Source: Chloroflexota bacterium (lineage in GTDB: Bacteria > Chloroflexota > Dehalococcoidia > UBA3495). From it: a DNA stretch of 58,837 nucleotides. The stretch spans positions 19,444-78,280 of the forward strand of contig JADFNR010000001.1 of NCBI GenBank assembly GCA_022563275.1, written 5' to 3'. The notes under the pieces are model-generated. The model saw only the letters and a list, made by a program, of their open reading frames with translations, was not told the origin of the DNA and did no database searches. Below are positions 1 through 7,881 of the stretch, in pieces. Both the position numbers and the translations under genes were made by a program. Within the stretch, counting starts at the first letter, position 1; each line of letters opens with the position of its first letter.

Positions 1-642
1 CATCCGTCCGGAGCCGATGAGGTTTGCGAAGACCGCCTCGTAATACAGGTCGGACCGGCCTTCATCGAGGAATTCCTCCATCTTTGGGATGATGCATTCC
101 ACCAAAGATTCTCTGGAAAGACGATAGATATTAACGGTCTTCAGGGCGGAGCCGTAGTCGAACCCCGGTCCTTGAGCCGACTTGAGAACCATCGACTTCA
201 CAAGGCCGCCGTCGGCCAGAATGAGTGTGCCGTCCATATGTGGCCGGAATCGGTCCACAATGGCCACATTTTGTTCATCCATACGCACCAGTTGACTGAC
301 CAATTGGTCATCGAACACCAGGTCTCCTTCCAGGAGGAGTACGTCGTCGTCTAATTCCGCCTTGGCCAGCCAAAAAGAGTAGAGGTTGTTAGTTTCGGCG
401 TAGATCTTATTCTCCACATAGGACAGACTGACGCCCCGGTAGGTGGCTCCGAAATGGCCGCGAACGGATTCGGCCATGTATCCCACCACGATCGTGCAAT
501 TATCGACACCGGCCCTTTTCAGCGCGTCTAGTTGATACTCCATCATCGGCCTGCCAGCCACGTGGACCATGCACTTAGGGCAAGTACGAGTCAGGGGATC
601 GAGCCGCGTGCCCATCCCCGCGGATAGTATAAATCCCTTCAT
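1..642 (-). CDS. Nucleotidyltransferase (sugar-phosphate / phosphocholine cytidylyltransferase-like), 3' end beyond window
   Basis: Partial gene; the C-terminus lies beyond base 1. The N-terminus reads MKGFILSAGMGTRLDPLT, the glycine-rich nucleotide-binding signature of the NTP_transferase family, followed by P-K-C (the usual PK lysine) and, further in, LLLEGDLVFDD, the acidic metal-binding strand. Such enzymes transfer a nucleotide onto a sugar phosphate, phosphocholine or a phosphonate. Two ATGs are adjacent at 645 and 642. GAGG in the preceding gene is 6 nt from the second and only 3 nt from the first, so 642 is preferred. The upstream aminotransferase stops at 646, so the two genes are coupled. 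An aminotransferase next to this nucleotidyltransferase resembles aminoalkyl head-group pathways. The substrate cannot be read from sequence. Confidence 0.82.
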   Translation of the reverse strand, partial: MKGFILSAGMGTRLDPLTRTCPKCMVHVAGRPMMEYQLDALKRAGVDNCTIVVGYMAESVRGHFGATYRGVSLSYVENKIYAETNNLYSFWLAKAELDDDVLLLEGDLVFDDQLVSQLVRMDEQNVAIVDRFRPHMDGTLILADGGLVKSMVLKSAQGPGFDYGSALKTVNIYRLSRESLVECIIPKMEEFLDEGRSDLYYEAVFANLIGSGRM

Positions 643-645
643 CAT

Positions 646-1755
646 CTACCTCGCTTCAACGGCTTCGATCTTACCTGTTTCTGTGAATTTCGTAAGCCGC
701 ATGAGCGCGTCCACCAAACGCGCGTTGTCTTCTTCGGTCCGGCACGCTATCCGTATGAAATTGTCTTCCAGGCCTTCTTTCGACCCGCAGTCGTTGACCA
801 GGACCCGGCAGTCCTCAAATAGCCGTTCGGCGAGCTCCTTTCCGGTGAACCCGTACGATATCCAACAGAGGACGAAATTGCCCTGCGTGGGGTATGGATA
901 CAGGTAGGGGACCGCTTCCAGGCCTCGGACCAAACTCTTAGTTGCTTCTCTAACCTGGCGGCAAGACTCTGTGTATTCACGCTGGTAATGGCCCATCTCC
1001 TCAAGGAAAAACTGGGCGAATGAATTGACACTCCAGATTGGCAGGTCACTCCGCAGGTCAGCCAGCCTTTCTGCGTTTCCGGTGGCCGCATAACCAAGCC
1101 GAATGCCCGGTATGCCGCAGTTCTTCGATAGGCTCTTCAAGACCAACAGGTTCGGGTATTCGCCAAGCAGGTCCAAGGCCGAAGGATTGGGCTCTGCGTC
1201 AACAAAGTCCAAGAAAGACTCGTCCACCAATACCAAGTTGAGAGACTTCATGCGGTCTAGGAAATAGACTAGGTCGCTCTTCGACAGGTAACTACCCGTG
1301 GGGTTGTTTGGGCGGATGAGGAGCGCGGAGTCTGATTCCGTATCTCTTACATGATCGATGAACTCATCAATGTCCAGATCAAAACGCTGAGATGGCTTGA
1401 AGAAACAGACCTCCCGTCCCAGAAACTTGGCGCGGTTCACGAATTCCTCGAATGTGGGAACGGGCACCGCCAGCCGGTGCACATAGCGCGCCACCACTGC
1501 GTTGATCAACTCACTGGCGCCGTTTCCCACCACCAATTCGTTTTCAGTCAGGCCAACGTGTTTGGCCAATAAAGATGAAAGATACCAATTAGTAGATGGG
1601 TAACTGCCGATCAGCTCGGGCAATCTCGCCTGCATGTCTTCAATCATCTGGCGCGGCGGGAAATACCGGTTGGTCATATAGCAAAAATCTTGTACATTAT
1701 GGCTCCAAAACCCCCCGTAAAGGGAGGAAAGGCGGCTCACTTCATCAGTTTTCAT
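646..1755 (-). CDS. PLP-dependent aminotransferase, class I/II (HisC/CobD-like)
   Basis: A 369-residue fold-type I aminotransferase. Visible motifs are PNNPTG (149-154), the PLP aspartate in VDES (178), the Schiff-base lysine in SLSKN (K211) with R219 nearby in GIRLGY, and a C-terminal FIRIACR carboxylate-binding arginine. Size and motifs fit histidinol-phosphate aminotransferase or threonine-phosphate decarboxylase relatives. No his or cob genes adjoin it, so histidine synthesis is not implied. The ATG at 1755 has AAGGA 7-8 nt upstream. A start at 1800 has no such site and adds 15 unconvincing residues. A near-consensus promoter lies at 1876-1903. Its only visible partner is the nucleotidyltransferase directly downstream, so a cell-surface or phosphonate-type amino-alkyl product is the best guess. 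Confidence 0.85.
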   Translation of the reverse strand: MKTDEVSRLSSLYGGFWSHNVQDFCYMTNRYFPPRQMIEDMQARLPELIGSYPSTNWYLSSLLAKHVGLTENELVVGNGASELINAVVARYVHRLAVPVPTFEEFVNRAKFLGREVCFFKPSQRFDLDIDEFIDHVRDTESDSALLIRPNNPTGSYLSKSDLVYFLDRMKSLNLVLVDESFLDFVDAEPNPSALDLLGEYPNLLVLKSLSKNCGIPGIRLGYAATGNAERLADLRSDLPIWSVNSFAQFFLEEMGHYQREYTESCRQVREATKSLVRGLEAVPYLYPYPTQGNFVLCWISYGFTGKELAERLFEDCRVLVNDCGSKEGLEDNFIRIACRTEEDNARLVDALMRLTKFTETGKIEAVEAR

Positions 1756-1875
1756 AGTGTCCTTATTTGGGTACGGCAACCGTGTGCGAAAAATAGTCAA
1801 ACAAGTATTGCCGTACGGATGGGATCCGGTTTTGATCGGGAATGAGTCCGGATAGCTGGCAGGCCGAATCGTGTG

Positions 1876-1903
1876 ATTATACTGGGGTGGGGCGTACCGT
1901 CAA
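1876..1903 (-). promoter_or_regulatory. Sigma70-type promoter for the aminotransferase/nucleotidyltransferase pair
   Basis: On the minus strand TTGACG (1903-1898), a 16-bp spacer and a perfect TATAAT (1881-1876). Expected transcription start is near 1869, giving a leader of about 115 nt before the ATG at 1755. Confidence 0.75.
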
Positions 1904-2211
1904 GGAAAATGTGCTGGAAGATTAGCTAGTAGAAGGAAAGGGGGCAGGTGGAAATATTCCTAAGGTTGGTGACAAAGCTCTCGTCAGAGTCGTATTTATT
2001 CATGATTGGTCTCCATGTATCGGCCACTACAACATGGCGGTGGCGCCGATACCGCAGGTCGTGGCAATAATACCAGGCACCAAAACGGTAGTCAAACGGC
2101 AAGACGTCTCTCAAACCCGCGTGTGATGGATGGGCCGCCGTCATGAACATCCGGACACTATTGACCATCCTGTTGCATTGCCAAGGAGGCTGTTTCGACG
2201 CCTGCCGCAGG
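1904..2211. other. Intergenic stretch, no convincing gene
   Basis: The only reading frame of note is an 80-codon minus-strand frame (2168-1926). It has a weak ribosome site, no recognisable domain and a composition rich in His, Arg and Tyr, so it is not called. An imperfect inverted repeat has arms GCCAAGGA at 2180-2187 and TCCTTGGC at 2219-2226, the second lying in the spacer of the next promoter. Confidence 0.5.
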
Positions 2212-2241
2212 TTGACAATCCTTGGCCCCAGAACACAAAAT
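2212..2241 (+). promoter_or_regulatory. Possible promoter for the alpha/beta hydrolase
   Basis: A perfect TTGACA (2212-2217) is followed after 18 bp by CAAAAT (2236-2241), a 4-of-6 match to the -10 consensus. It is about 50 nt from the ATG at 2294. The -35 is strong and the -10 is weak. Confidence 0.4.
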
Positions 2242-2293
2242 CAGGGCGGCCACCCCTCATGCGGGCCGAATAACCCTCGGCAGGAGTAACTCC

Positions 2294-3091
2294 ATGTCCA
2301 CCAGTTCCTTAACTTGGACGGAAGGAACAACTCAGATCGGCGGCGCCGGTCTCCATATCATTCAGGGCGGCAACGGCGACCCATTATTGGTGCTTCACGA
2401 CGAGATGGGGCGGACCGCCCCCCTTCGCTACGCGGAAGCGTTGGCCCAAGACTCCACTCTCCACCTGCCGGCCCATCCCGGGTTTGGCGTCACCGACCGG
2501 CTGGACTGGATTATGAGCGTCCGCGACCTGGCCAGTTGGTATTTGCGTGCGCTCGAGGAGCTGGGCCTGGAACGGGTCAACGTATTGGGCTTTTCTTTGG
2601 GCGGCTGGCTCGCGGCCGAGATGGCCTGCCAATCCCCCCAGACGTTCAAGAAGATGGCCCTGGTGGCCCCGGCCGGTATCAAACCCCCCACGGGCGAGAT
2701 TCTCGACATGTTCTTGATCGTGGCCAAAGAATACCTGGAAGTGGGCGTCCTGGACGCCGGTTCGACCCCGGAGTACCCAACTATCTGCCCTGAGGAAGCA
2801 AGTCCGGAACAGGTGGAACTCTGGGAGTGCGCCAGGGAAGAGGCCGCCCGCCTCGCCTGGCGTCCCTACATGTACCACCCGGCCCTGCCTCATCTGTTGG
2901 GCCGCTTAAAGGAACTGCCGACACTCTTGGTCTGGGGAGAACAGGACGGGGTGATACCGGTCAGCGCCGGCGAGTTGTACCAGCAGTCGATCCAGGGCGC
3001 GCGCCTTGAGATCATTTCCAACTGTGGCCACCACCCCGAGCTTGAACAGACCGATGAATTTGTGGAGCTGGTCCGTAGTTTCTTCGCCTGA
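2294..3091 (+). CDS. Alpha/beta hydrolase
   Basis: A 265-residue serine hydrolase. The nucleophile elbow is GFSLGGW (S101), the acid is D218 in WGEQDG and the base is H246 or H247 in CGHHPELEQ, so the triad is complete and in order. There is no signal peptide, so it should be cytoplasmic. The ATG at 2294 is preferred because AGGAG lies 8 nt upstream; an earlier in-frame start at 2222 has no such site. The sequence between elbow and acid is a short cap typical of esterases and C-C hydrolases, but the substrate cannot be inferred. It stands alone between two promoter-like sites. Confidence 0.88.
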   Translation: MSTSSLTWTEGTTQIGGAGLHIIQGGNGDPLLVLHDEMGRTAPLRYAEALAQDSTLHLPAHPGFGVTDRLDWIMSVRDLASWYLRALEELGLERVNVLGFSLGGWLAAEMACQSPQTFKKMALVAPAGIKPPTGEILDMFLIVAKEYLEVGVLDAGSTPEYPTICPEEASPEQVELWECAREEAARLAWRPYMYHPALPHLLGRLKELPTLLVWGEQDGVIPVSAGELYQQSIQGARLEIISNCGHHPELEQTDEFVELVRSFFA

Positions 3092-3171
3092 TGCCCCCGC
3101 GTTCCGCCGGTTATCCAGGGGCCGGGGCTGTCCGGTCGCGCCGGGTCGAATGTTAGCGACTCATAACGTAG

Positions 3172-3177
3172 TATGAT
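3172..3177 (+). promoter_or_regulatory. -10-like hexamer upstream of the DUF4389 gene
   Basis: TATGAT sits 44 nt before the ATG at 3222. No good -35 is seen at 16-18 bp, so this is weak support only. Confidence 0.3.
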
Positions 3178-3221
3178 TCTCGCGTACTCTTTCCACGGAT
3201 ATAGCCGTGCCGGAGGGCGCT

Positions 3222-3821
3222 ATGGACGCTGCTTATCCAGTATCCCTAGAGGGTGAACTCGACCCAAACCTCAGCCGGTGGCTGTGGCTGGTGAAATGGT
3301 TTTTAGCCATCCCCCACTACATCGTGATTCTGTTCTTGTGGATCGCATTCGTAGTTTTAACGGTGGTGGCATTCTTCGCCATCCTGTTTACCGGAAAATA
3401 CCCCAAAGGCATATTCGATTTCAACGTGGGGGTCTTGCGGTGGACGTGGCGGGTCGGATATTACAGTTACAGCGCTCTCGGGACAGACAGGTATCCACCA
3501 TTTTCCCTTAAAGCCGTGGATTATCCGGCGACGTTTGACGTCGAATACCCGGAACAACTCTCCCGCGGCCTCGTTCTTGTTAAATCCTGGTTGCTGGCGG
3601 TCCCACATTACATCGTTGTCAGCATTTTCCACGGGGGTTTACAAAACGGCGGGCTAAACACCGTGGTCGTCTTCTTCGCAGCCGTTACCCTGTTGTTTAC
3701 CGGACGTTATCCGGTGAGCATATTCGAGCTTGTAATGGGCTTCAACCGGTGGGCATTCCGTGTCACGGCGTATGCCAGCCTGATGAGAGACGAGTATCCA
3801 CCTTTCCGCTTCAGTCCGTAG
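3222..3821 (+). CDS. DUF4389 membrane protein, internal duplication
   Basis: A 199-residue integral membrane protein in two similar halves. Each starts with a (Y)PxxxxxEL/P-Q-LSR segment, contains LxxVKWFLAIPHYIV or LVLVKSWLLAVPHYIV, then a hydrophobic stretch ending LFTGKYP or LFTGRYP, and closes with a YPPF motif. This PHYIV...TGRYP...YPPF pattern is the DUF4389 signature; the family has no defined biochemical role. About four membrane segments are expected. The ATG at 3222 is chosen because GGAGGG lies just before it; a GTG at 3207 is also in frame. The gene is convergent with the GH88-type gene and no terminator is apparent between them. Confidence 0.88.
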   Translation: MDAAYPVSLEGELDPNLSRWLWLVKWFLAIPHYIVILFLWIAFVVLTVVAFFAILFTGKYPKGIFDFNVGVLRWTWRVGYYSYSALGTDRYPPFSLKAVDYPATFDVEYPEQLSRGLVLVKSWLLAVPHYIVVSIFHGGLQNGGLNTVVVFFAAVTLLFTGRYPVSIFELVMGFNRWAFRVTAYASLMRDEYPPFRFSP

Positions 3822-3905
3822 CGGGATCACATACGGGTTCGCCAAAGGCGCTACGCGTACTGGATTTTAGCGTCCCGTTCCAGCCTCGTCTTGTCGTCCC
3901 GGCGA

Positions 3906-5606
3906 TCAGATTCCACGGTCCAGGCGTTCCATCTCCACGGCGAACCAGAGGGCCATTCCGCCGCTGCGGTCATCAAAACCGAAGATGGCGGGGCGGTCCA
4001 AGTACTCCCGGACGTTGTTCTGCACCCCGGTGCTGGCGCAGCCGTCGACCACATTGCCGACGTCGTCCACCCGTTCCGCCACTCCAGACCAGGCCAGGTC
4101 GACAGACTCCCGGAAATCGGCTGAGAGGAAGCCCAGGCGCAGGCCACGGGCCATGGCGTAGCCCATCATGCAGGTCGCCGTGAATTCCAGGTACGATCCT
4201 GGGATGTCCAACACCTGGTTCAACATGCCCGACGGGTGCTGTAAACGGCGCAACGATTCCATGAGACGCCCGTACATCGTCACTATCGCCGGGCGTTGGG
4301 CGTGGTCCTCCGGCAGGTAGGTCAGGGATTCGGCCAGGCCCATGGCGGCGAACCCATTGCCCCGGCCCCAATAGTAGGCCGCCGATCGGCAATGCCAGAA
4401 CAGGCCGTGGTTCTGCTGTATCTTGCCGTCCAGCAGGAAATTGGCCAGGATTTGTGTGTACTTGGTGTCCCCAGTTAGCTTGAACGCCCGCCCCAAGATG
4501 GCGCCGCTCATGAACATATCTTCGGTGCGGAAATCTGGGTCACAAGGTTTGGGGGCGCTGCCTTGCCCCCTGGGCTCAAAGCGGTCCGCGGCTTCAATGA
4601 CCAGGCCGTTATAGCGTGGATCGCCGGTGGCATCGGCTAACTCATCCGCCCAGACCACCGACGCCAACGCCGATGGGGCCAGGTCCTGGGGCACGCCTCC
4701 CGCCGTGAAAGACTCTATCAAATGAATGATGTCCGGGGCCGGGTCCTCTCCCTTTGGCTCCAACTGGCGCAACCTAAGGCGCCCGCTGATGGGCACTCCT
4801 TGGGTGTAGACAACTGGGTCAAAGGTGTGGCCGTAAGCCGTGGTCAGGACCTGAGCAATCTCCGTCTTGGGCCGGCTGCGGCGGGCGTTCAAGGCTATTC
4901 GGGCGTCTGACGTGGTCAACACATCCAACTGGCGAAGCATGCTGAACAATCGGCCCAACTCCCGCGGCAGTTGTTCGTCGTTGGCCGTTAGGCACAGTCC
5001 CGGAATCGTCCCGAGACCGTCGGGTTGTCCGGACCCCAGGGCGGCCAGCAGCCCTTGTTGGCCTGAGATGGTCCTGGCGGCCAGCCCCGGCGCCAGGCCC
5101 TGTGCAGCCTGGTTATGTTCCCATCGCAGCGAGTCGCCCGACCGCAACTCCAAGACCAGGTCCGGCGCTTGGAAACAGATCCAACGCCACAGATAGCGCT
5201 TTTCCGGGTCCTCCGGGTCGTAGTAGAACTTGCCGTCGGGCGGATAGACACCGGAGGGATTGCCGCCCGCGCCGTTGCCCGGAGCAGAGTTCAGGCGCAG
5301 CCCATCTGGGTTGGCGCAGGGAATGGCGCTCAGAGCGATGCGCAAGGACATGGCGTCACCGCCGCCGGCGAACAGTTCAAGGGCATGAAGGGCCATATCC
5401 ACGTCAGTCCTGTAACCGGACAACCCGCCCAGCAGCAGTATCCGGGTCCGGGAGGTCTCCACGGAATAGGCGTTCCGGTCCAGCAACGCTGGTATCTGGC
5501 CCAGCGAGCGGGTGACCCCACAGGAAGTGCGGCTCCAGAAGCCCGGCCGGGCCCGGATCAGGGTGTCGATCGCGTCTTTGATCGTATCTTCGGTGGACAA
5601 ATACAC
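3906..5606 (-). CDS. GH88/GH105-type glycoside hydrolase with a degenerate M14-carboxypeptidase-like N-terminus
   Basis: A 566-residue two-part protein. Residues about 285-566 look like the alpha/alpha-barrel of unsaturated glucuronyl/rhamnogalacturonyl hydrolases: TEDMFMSG (D363 at the position of the family aspartate), LFWHC (404-405), WGRGNGF (413-419), and closing segments with CMMGYAMARGLRLG. Residues about 50-170 carry a zinc-carboxypeptidase-like pattern: LLLGGLSG, IPCANPDG (NPDG at 99-102) and DLVLELRSGDS (149-159). The expected zinc ligands (HxxE and the His of DLHSG) are not present, so that half is probably non-catalytic. The start is a GTG with a poorly placed ribosome site and is uncertain. 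It is the last gene of the minus-strand catabolic operon. Confidence 0.78.
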   Translation of the reverse strand: MYLSTEDTIKDAIDTLIRARPGFWSRTSCGVTRSLGQIPALLDRNAYSVETSRTRILLLGGLSGYRTDVDMALHALELFAGGGDAMSLRIALSAIPCANPDGLRLNSAPGNGAGGNPSGVYPPDGKFYYDPEDPEKRYLWRWICFQAPDLVLELRSGDSLRWEHNQAAQGLAPGLAARTISGQQGLLAALGSGQPDGLGTIPGLCLTANDEQLPRELGRLFSMLRQLDVLTTSDARIALNARRSRPKTEIAQVLTTAYGHTFDPVVYTQGVPISGRLRLRQLEPKGEDPAPDIIHLIESFTAGGVPQDLAPSALASVVWADELADATGDPRYNGLVIEAADRFEPRGQGSAPKPCDPDFRTEDMFMSGAILGRAFKLTGDTKYTQILANFLLDGKIQQNHGLFWHCRSAAYYWGRGNGFAAMGLAESLTYLPEDHAQRPAIVTMYGRLMESLRRLQHPSGMLNQVLDIPGSYLEFTATCMMGYAMARGLRLGFLSADFRESVDLAWSGVAERVDDVGNVVDGCASTGVQNNVREYLDRPAIFGFDDRSGGMALWFAVEMERLDRGI

Positions 5607-5656
5607 CTTCTATATATCTAACCGGTCGATTTTGGCCAGGGGTCCAGGTCCCACGG

Positions 5657-7042
5657 CTATGTCGAATTCGTCGACAGCGCCGTCAATTCCCTGGAATCAC
5701 TCATGCCGTCCGGGCCCAGTATCAGGGCAATCATCTTTTCGACCGCTGCAGCCGGCGCCCGTTTCAGGGCGTGGCCGGCGCAGTCCCGGAATTTCTCTTG
5801 CAACTGCCCGGTGGACAGTGGATTGCCGGGGGAGCCGGCCGGCGGTTCCAGTTTCACCTTCGCCGATCTTCCCCCGGCACAGATGACCTCGATCTCCGCC
5901 CAACCTTTGGGCGCGCCTTCTCTGCTCTCCGCCTTGACCAAGGCGGACGCCGCCAGCACCACAGGGTCGTCGAAGGCCGTGATCTGGTCGATACCCACTC
6001 CGCCCAGTGTCAGAGCGCAACCGATCAGGTAGGGCAGGCTGAACTGGGCTTCGACCTGCTGTTGGGGCCGGACCACGCCCAAGGAGACGCTGTAGCGGGA
6101 GGAATATGTCTCCGCATCGGTCCGCACCACCACCGATTCGACGGCATTTCGACCCAGGTCCAGATCGCCGTGCAGTTTCACCGCCGCGTCGATGTAGCTA
6201 TGGGTGGGACGGCCGCAGGGATAGGGTTTGAGGCTGATCCGGTCTCCAAAAAATTCTTCTCCCAGTCCGTCGCCGATGACCGAAAGGTCGTAGCCGCCGG
6301 GCTGGTACATCGGGAAGAACCCGAACTGCCCGGCAAACACGTTCGCCGCTCCGGTGAAGCCCTCCTTGGCGAGAAACACCGAGAGCACCGCGCCGTGGGC
6401 CGCCTGGCCGGCTTGGAAGCGCTTGGTCAATGCGCCATCGACGATGCACTGCCGGTTTCCGGCCGCCTGACTGTAGGCGATGCCAAAGGCGTGGAGCATC
6501 TGCTCTTGTGACAAACCCATCAGCTTGCCCGCCGCGGCGGTGGCGCCAAAGATGCCGAAGCTGGCGGTGCGGTGCCAGCCGCGGTCGTCGTGGGCCGCCA
6601 GGGCCAGCCGGCATGTAACGTCCAACCCAAGCGTTACGGCCAGCAGCAACCGGTCTCCGGTGACGCCTCCCAAGGATTCTCCAACGGCCAGACTCGCCGC
6701 CAGGACCGAGACGCCGGGGTGCACGTTCCCCCCTTCATCAAAGGTGTCGTCGAAGTCAAGGGCATGGCCCATGGCCGAGTTGACCAGCGCCGCGTGATGG
6801 GCGGGCATCTTTTTCCCGAGGACCGCCAGGCTCGCCTCTTCCAAGCCGCCCCAACGGCCGGTCACGGCTGCGAGTTCTTTGATCCCCGGCGCGCCGCTCC
6901 CGCCCAGCATCGCGCCGAAGGTGTCCAGAACGTCCCGGCGCGTGGCCTCAAGGCTTGCCGCGGGAACATCCTCGAGATTTGTGCTGAATACATGGGCGGC
7001 CAGAGTATAGGCCGGGTCAACCGTGAGCTCGGTGGTTGCCAT
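5657..7042 (-). CDS. MmgE/PrpD family protein (2-methylcitrate dehydratase-like)
   Basis: A 461-residue MmgE/PrpD protein. The signature GHALDFDDTFDEGGNVHPG (92-110) matches the family's active-site loop. An all-alpha N-terminal lobe and a smaller C-terminal lobe are present in the usual order and length (about 450 residues). Known members dehydrate 2-methylcitrate or aconitate-like acids, but most environmental paralogues are uncharacterised. No prpB or prpC lies nearby, so a propionate-specific role is not supported. It sits between the metallohydrolase (15 nt upstream) and the GH88-type gene (50 nt downstream). A second, clearly different paralogue starts at 9663 on the other strand. Confidence 0.88.
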   Translation of the reverse strand: MATTELTVDPAYTLAAHVFSTNLEDVPAASLEATRRDVLDTFGAMLGGSGAPGIKELAAVTGRWGGLEEASLAVLGKKMPAHHAALVNSAMGHALDFDDTFDEGGNVHPGVSVLAASLAVGESLGGVTGDRLLLAVTLGLDVTCRLALAAHDDRGWHRTASFGIFGATAAAGKLMGLSQEQMLHAFGIAYSQAAGNRQCIVDGALTKRFQAGQAAHGAVLSVFLAKEGFTGAANVFAGQFGFFPMYQPGGYDLSVIGDGLGEEFFGDRISLKPYPCGRPTHSYIDAAVKLHGDLDLGRNAVESVVVRTDAETYSSRYSVSLGVVRPQQQVEAQFSLPYLIGCALTLGGVGIDQITAFDDPVVLAASALVKAESREGAPKGWAEIEVICAGGRSAKVKLEPPAGSPGNPLSTGQLQEKFRDCAGHALKRAPAAAVEKMIALILGPDGMSDSRELTALSTNST

Positions 7043-7056
7043 GAGTAAAATGTCCG

Positions 7057-7818
7057 TTACTTCTGGACGATATCAACGTTCACGGTGCGCGACGCCGTGA
7101 CCGTGAAGGTCAGGGAAGCGGTCCCGCCGCCCTCGGTGCTATCCATCACATGGATGTTCTCGGGGCCTTCCAGGTAGTTGATCTCGTCGCCCTCAACGCG
7201 GAAGGGGCGGTCATGGCCGGGGTAGAAGACGTTGCAGGCCGCCACCATCTTCTCAACGCTCTCCTGGGCGTCTTCCACGTCCCAGAAGACGTTGTAGGGC
7301 AGACCTCGGGCCACGGTCCCGCTCTCGGGCATGGCGTCTCCGGCCAATAGGACCTTCTCGCCGTTGATCTCCGCCAGGACGCTCATGTGGCCTTTTGTGT
7401 GCCCGGGTGTCTCGATGATGGAAACGCCGTCCACGATCTTGTCGCCCTCCGAGACCGTATCGACCTTCATGTTCCGCATCATGTCGGCCATCCCGGCCGC
7501 CACCGCCAGGTCCCACTTGTTGGGGTTGCGGGCATAGTCGATCTCCGTGGGGTTGACCAGCACCCTGGCATTGGTGAACAGGTCGGTGTTCTGGCAGTGG
7601 TCCCAGTGCATGTGGGTCAGGATGACGATGTCGATGTCCTCGGTCTCCAGTCCCTTGGCCTTAAGGGCCTTGACCAGAAACGGGCGGCGCGACGACGGGC
7701 CGGTGTCGATAAGGATGTTGTGGTTCCCCACCCGGAGCAGCGAGTTGGTGGAGTAGCCGAAAGACCCCTGGTCGGTGGTGAGAGCGAAGCCGTAAGTCAG
7801 TACGTCCAGTGTCGCCAT
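7057..7818 (-). CDS. MBL-fold metallohydrolase, N-acyl homoserine lactonase-like
   Basis: A 253-residue metallo-beta-lactamase-fold enzyme. Metal ligands are complete: THMHWDH (H69, H71, D73, H74), H140 in TPGHTKGH, D161 in LAGDAM and H202 in YPGHDRP. Length and the HMHWDH form fit the AHL-lactonase-like branch of two-metal hydrolases. In this operon the substrate is more likely a lactone or ester intermediate of catabolism than a quorum signal; that is inference. AAGGAA precedes the ATG. There is no signal peptide. Confidence 0.88.
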   Translation of the reverse strand: MATLDVLTYGFALTTDQGSFGYSTNSLLRVGNHNILIDTGPSSRRPFLVKALKAKGLETEDIDIVILTHMHWDHCQNTDLFTNARVLVNPTEIDYARNPNKWDLAVAAGMADMMRNMKVDTVSEGDKIVDGVSIIETPGHTKGHMSVLAEINGEKVLLAGDAMPESGTVARGLPYNVFWDVEDAQESVEKMVAACNVFYPGHDRPFRVEGDEINYLEGPENIHVMDSTEGGGTASLTFTVTASRTVNVDIVQK

Positions 7819-7881
7819 GCTCAGCTTGTTCCTTTCCGGCGGCCAGGCGGGCCACCGGTCCTGATACTCAAAGATTGGGTG

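Noticed and set aside
1926..2168. 80-codon minus-strand ORF upstream of the aminotransferase promoter
   Set aside because: No ribosome site of quality, no recognisable domain, odd composition rich in His, Arg and Tyr; kept only as a note.
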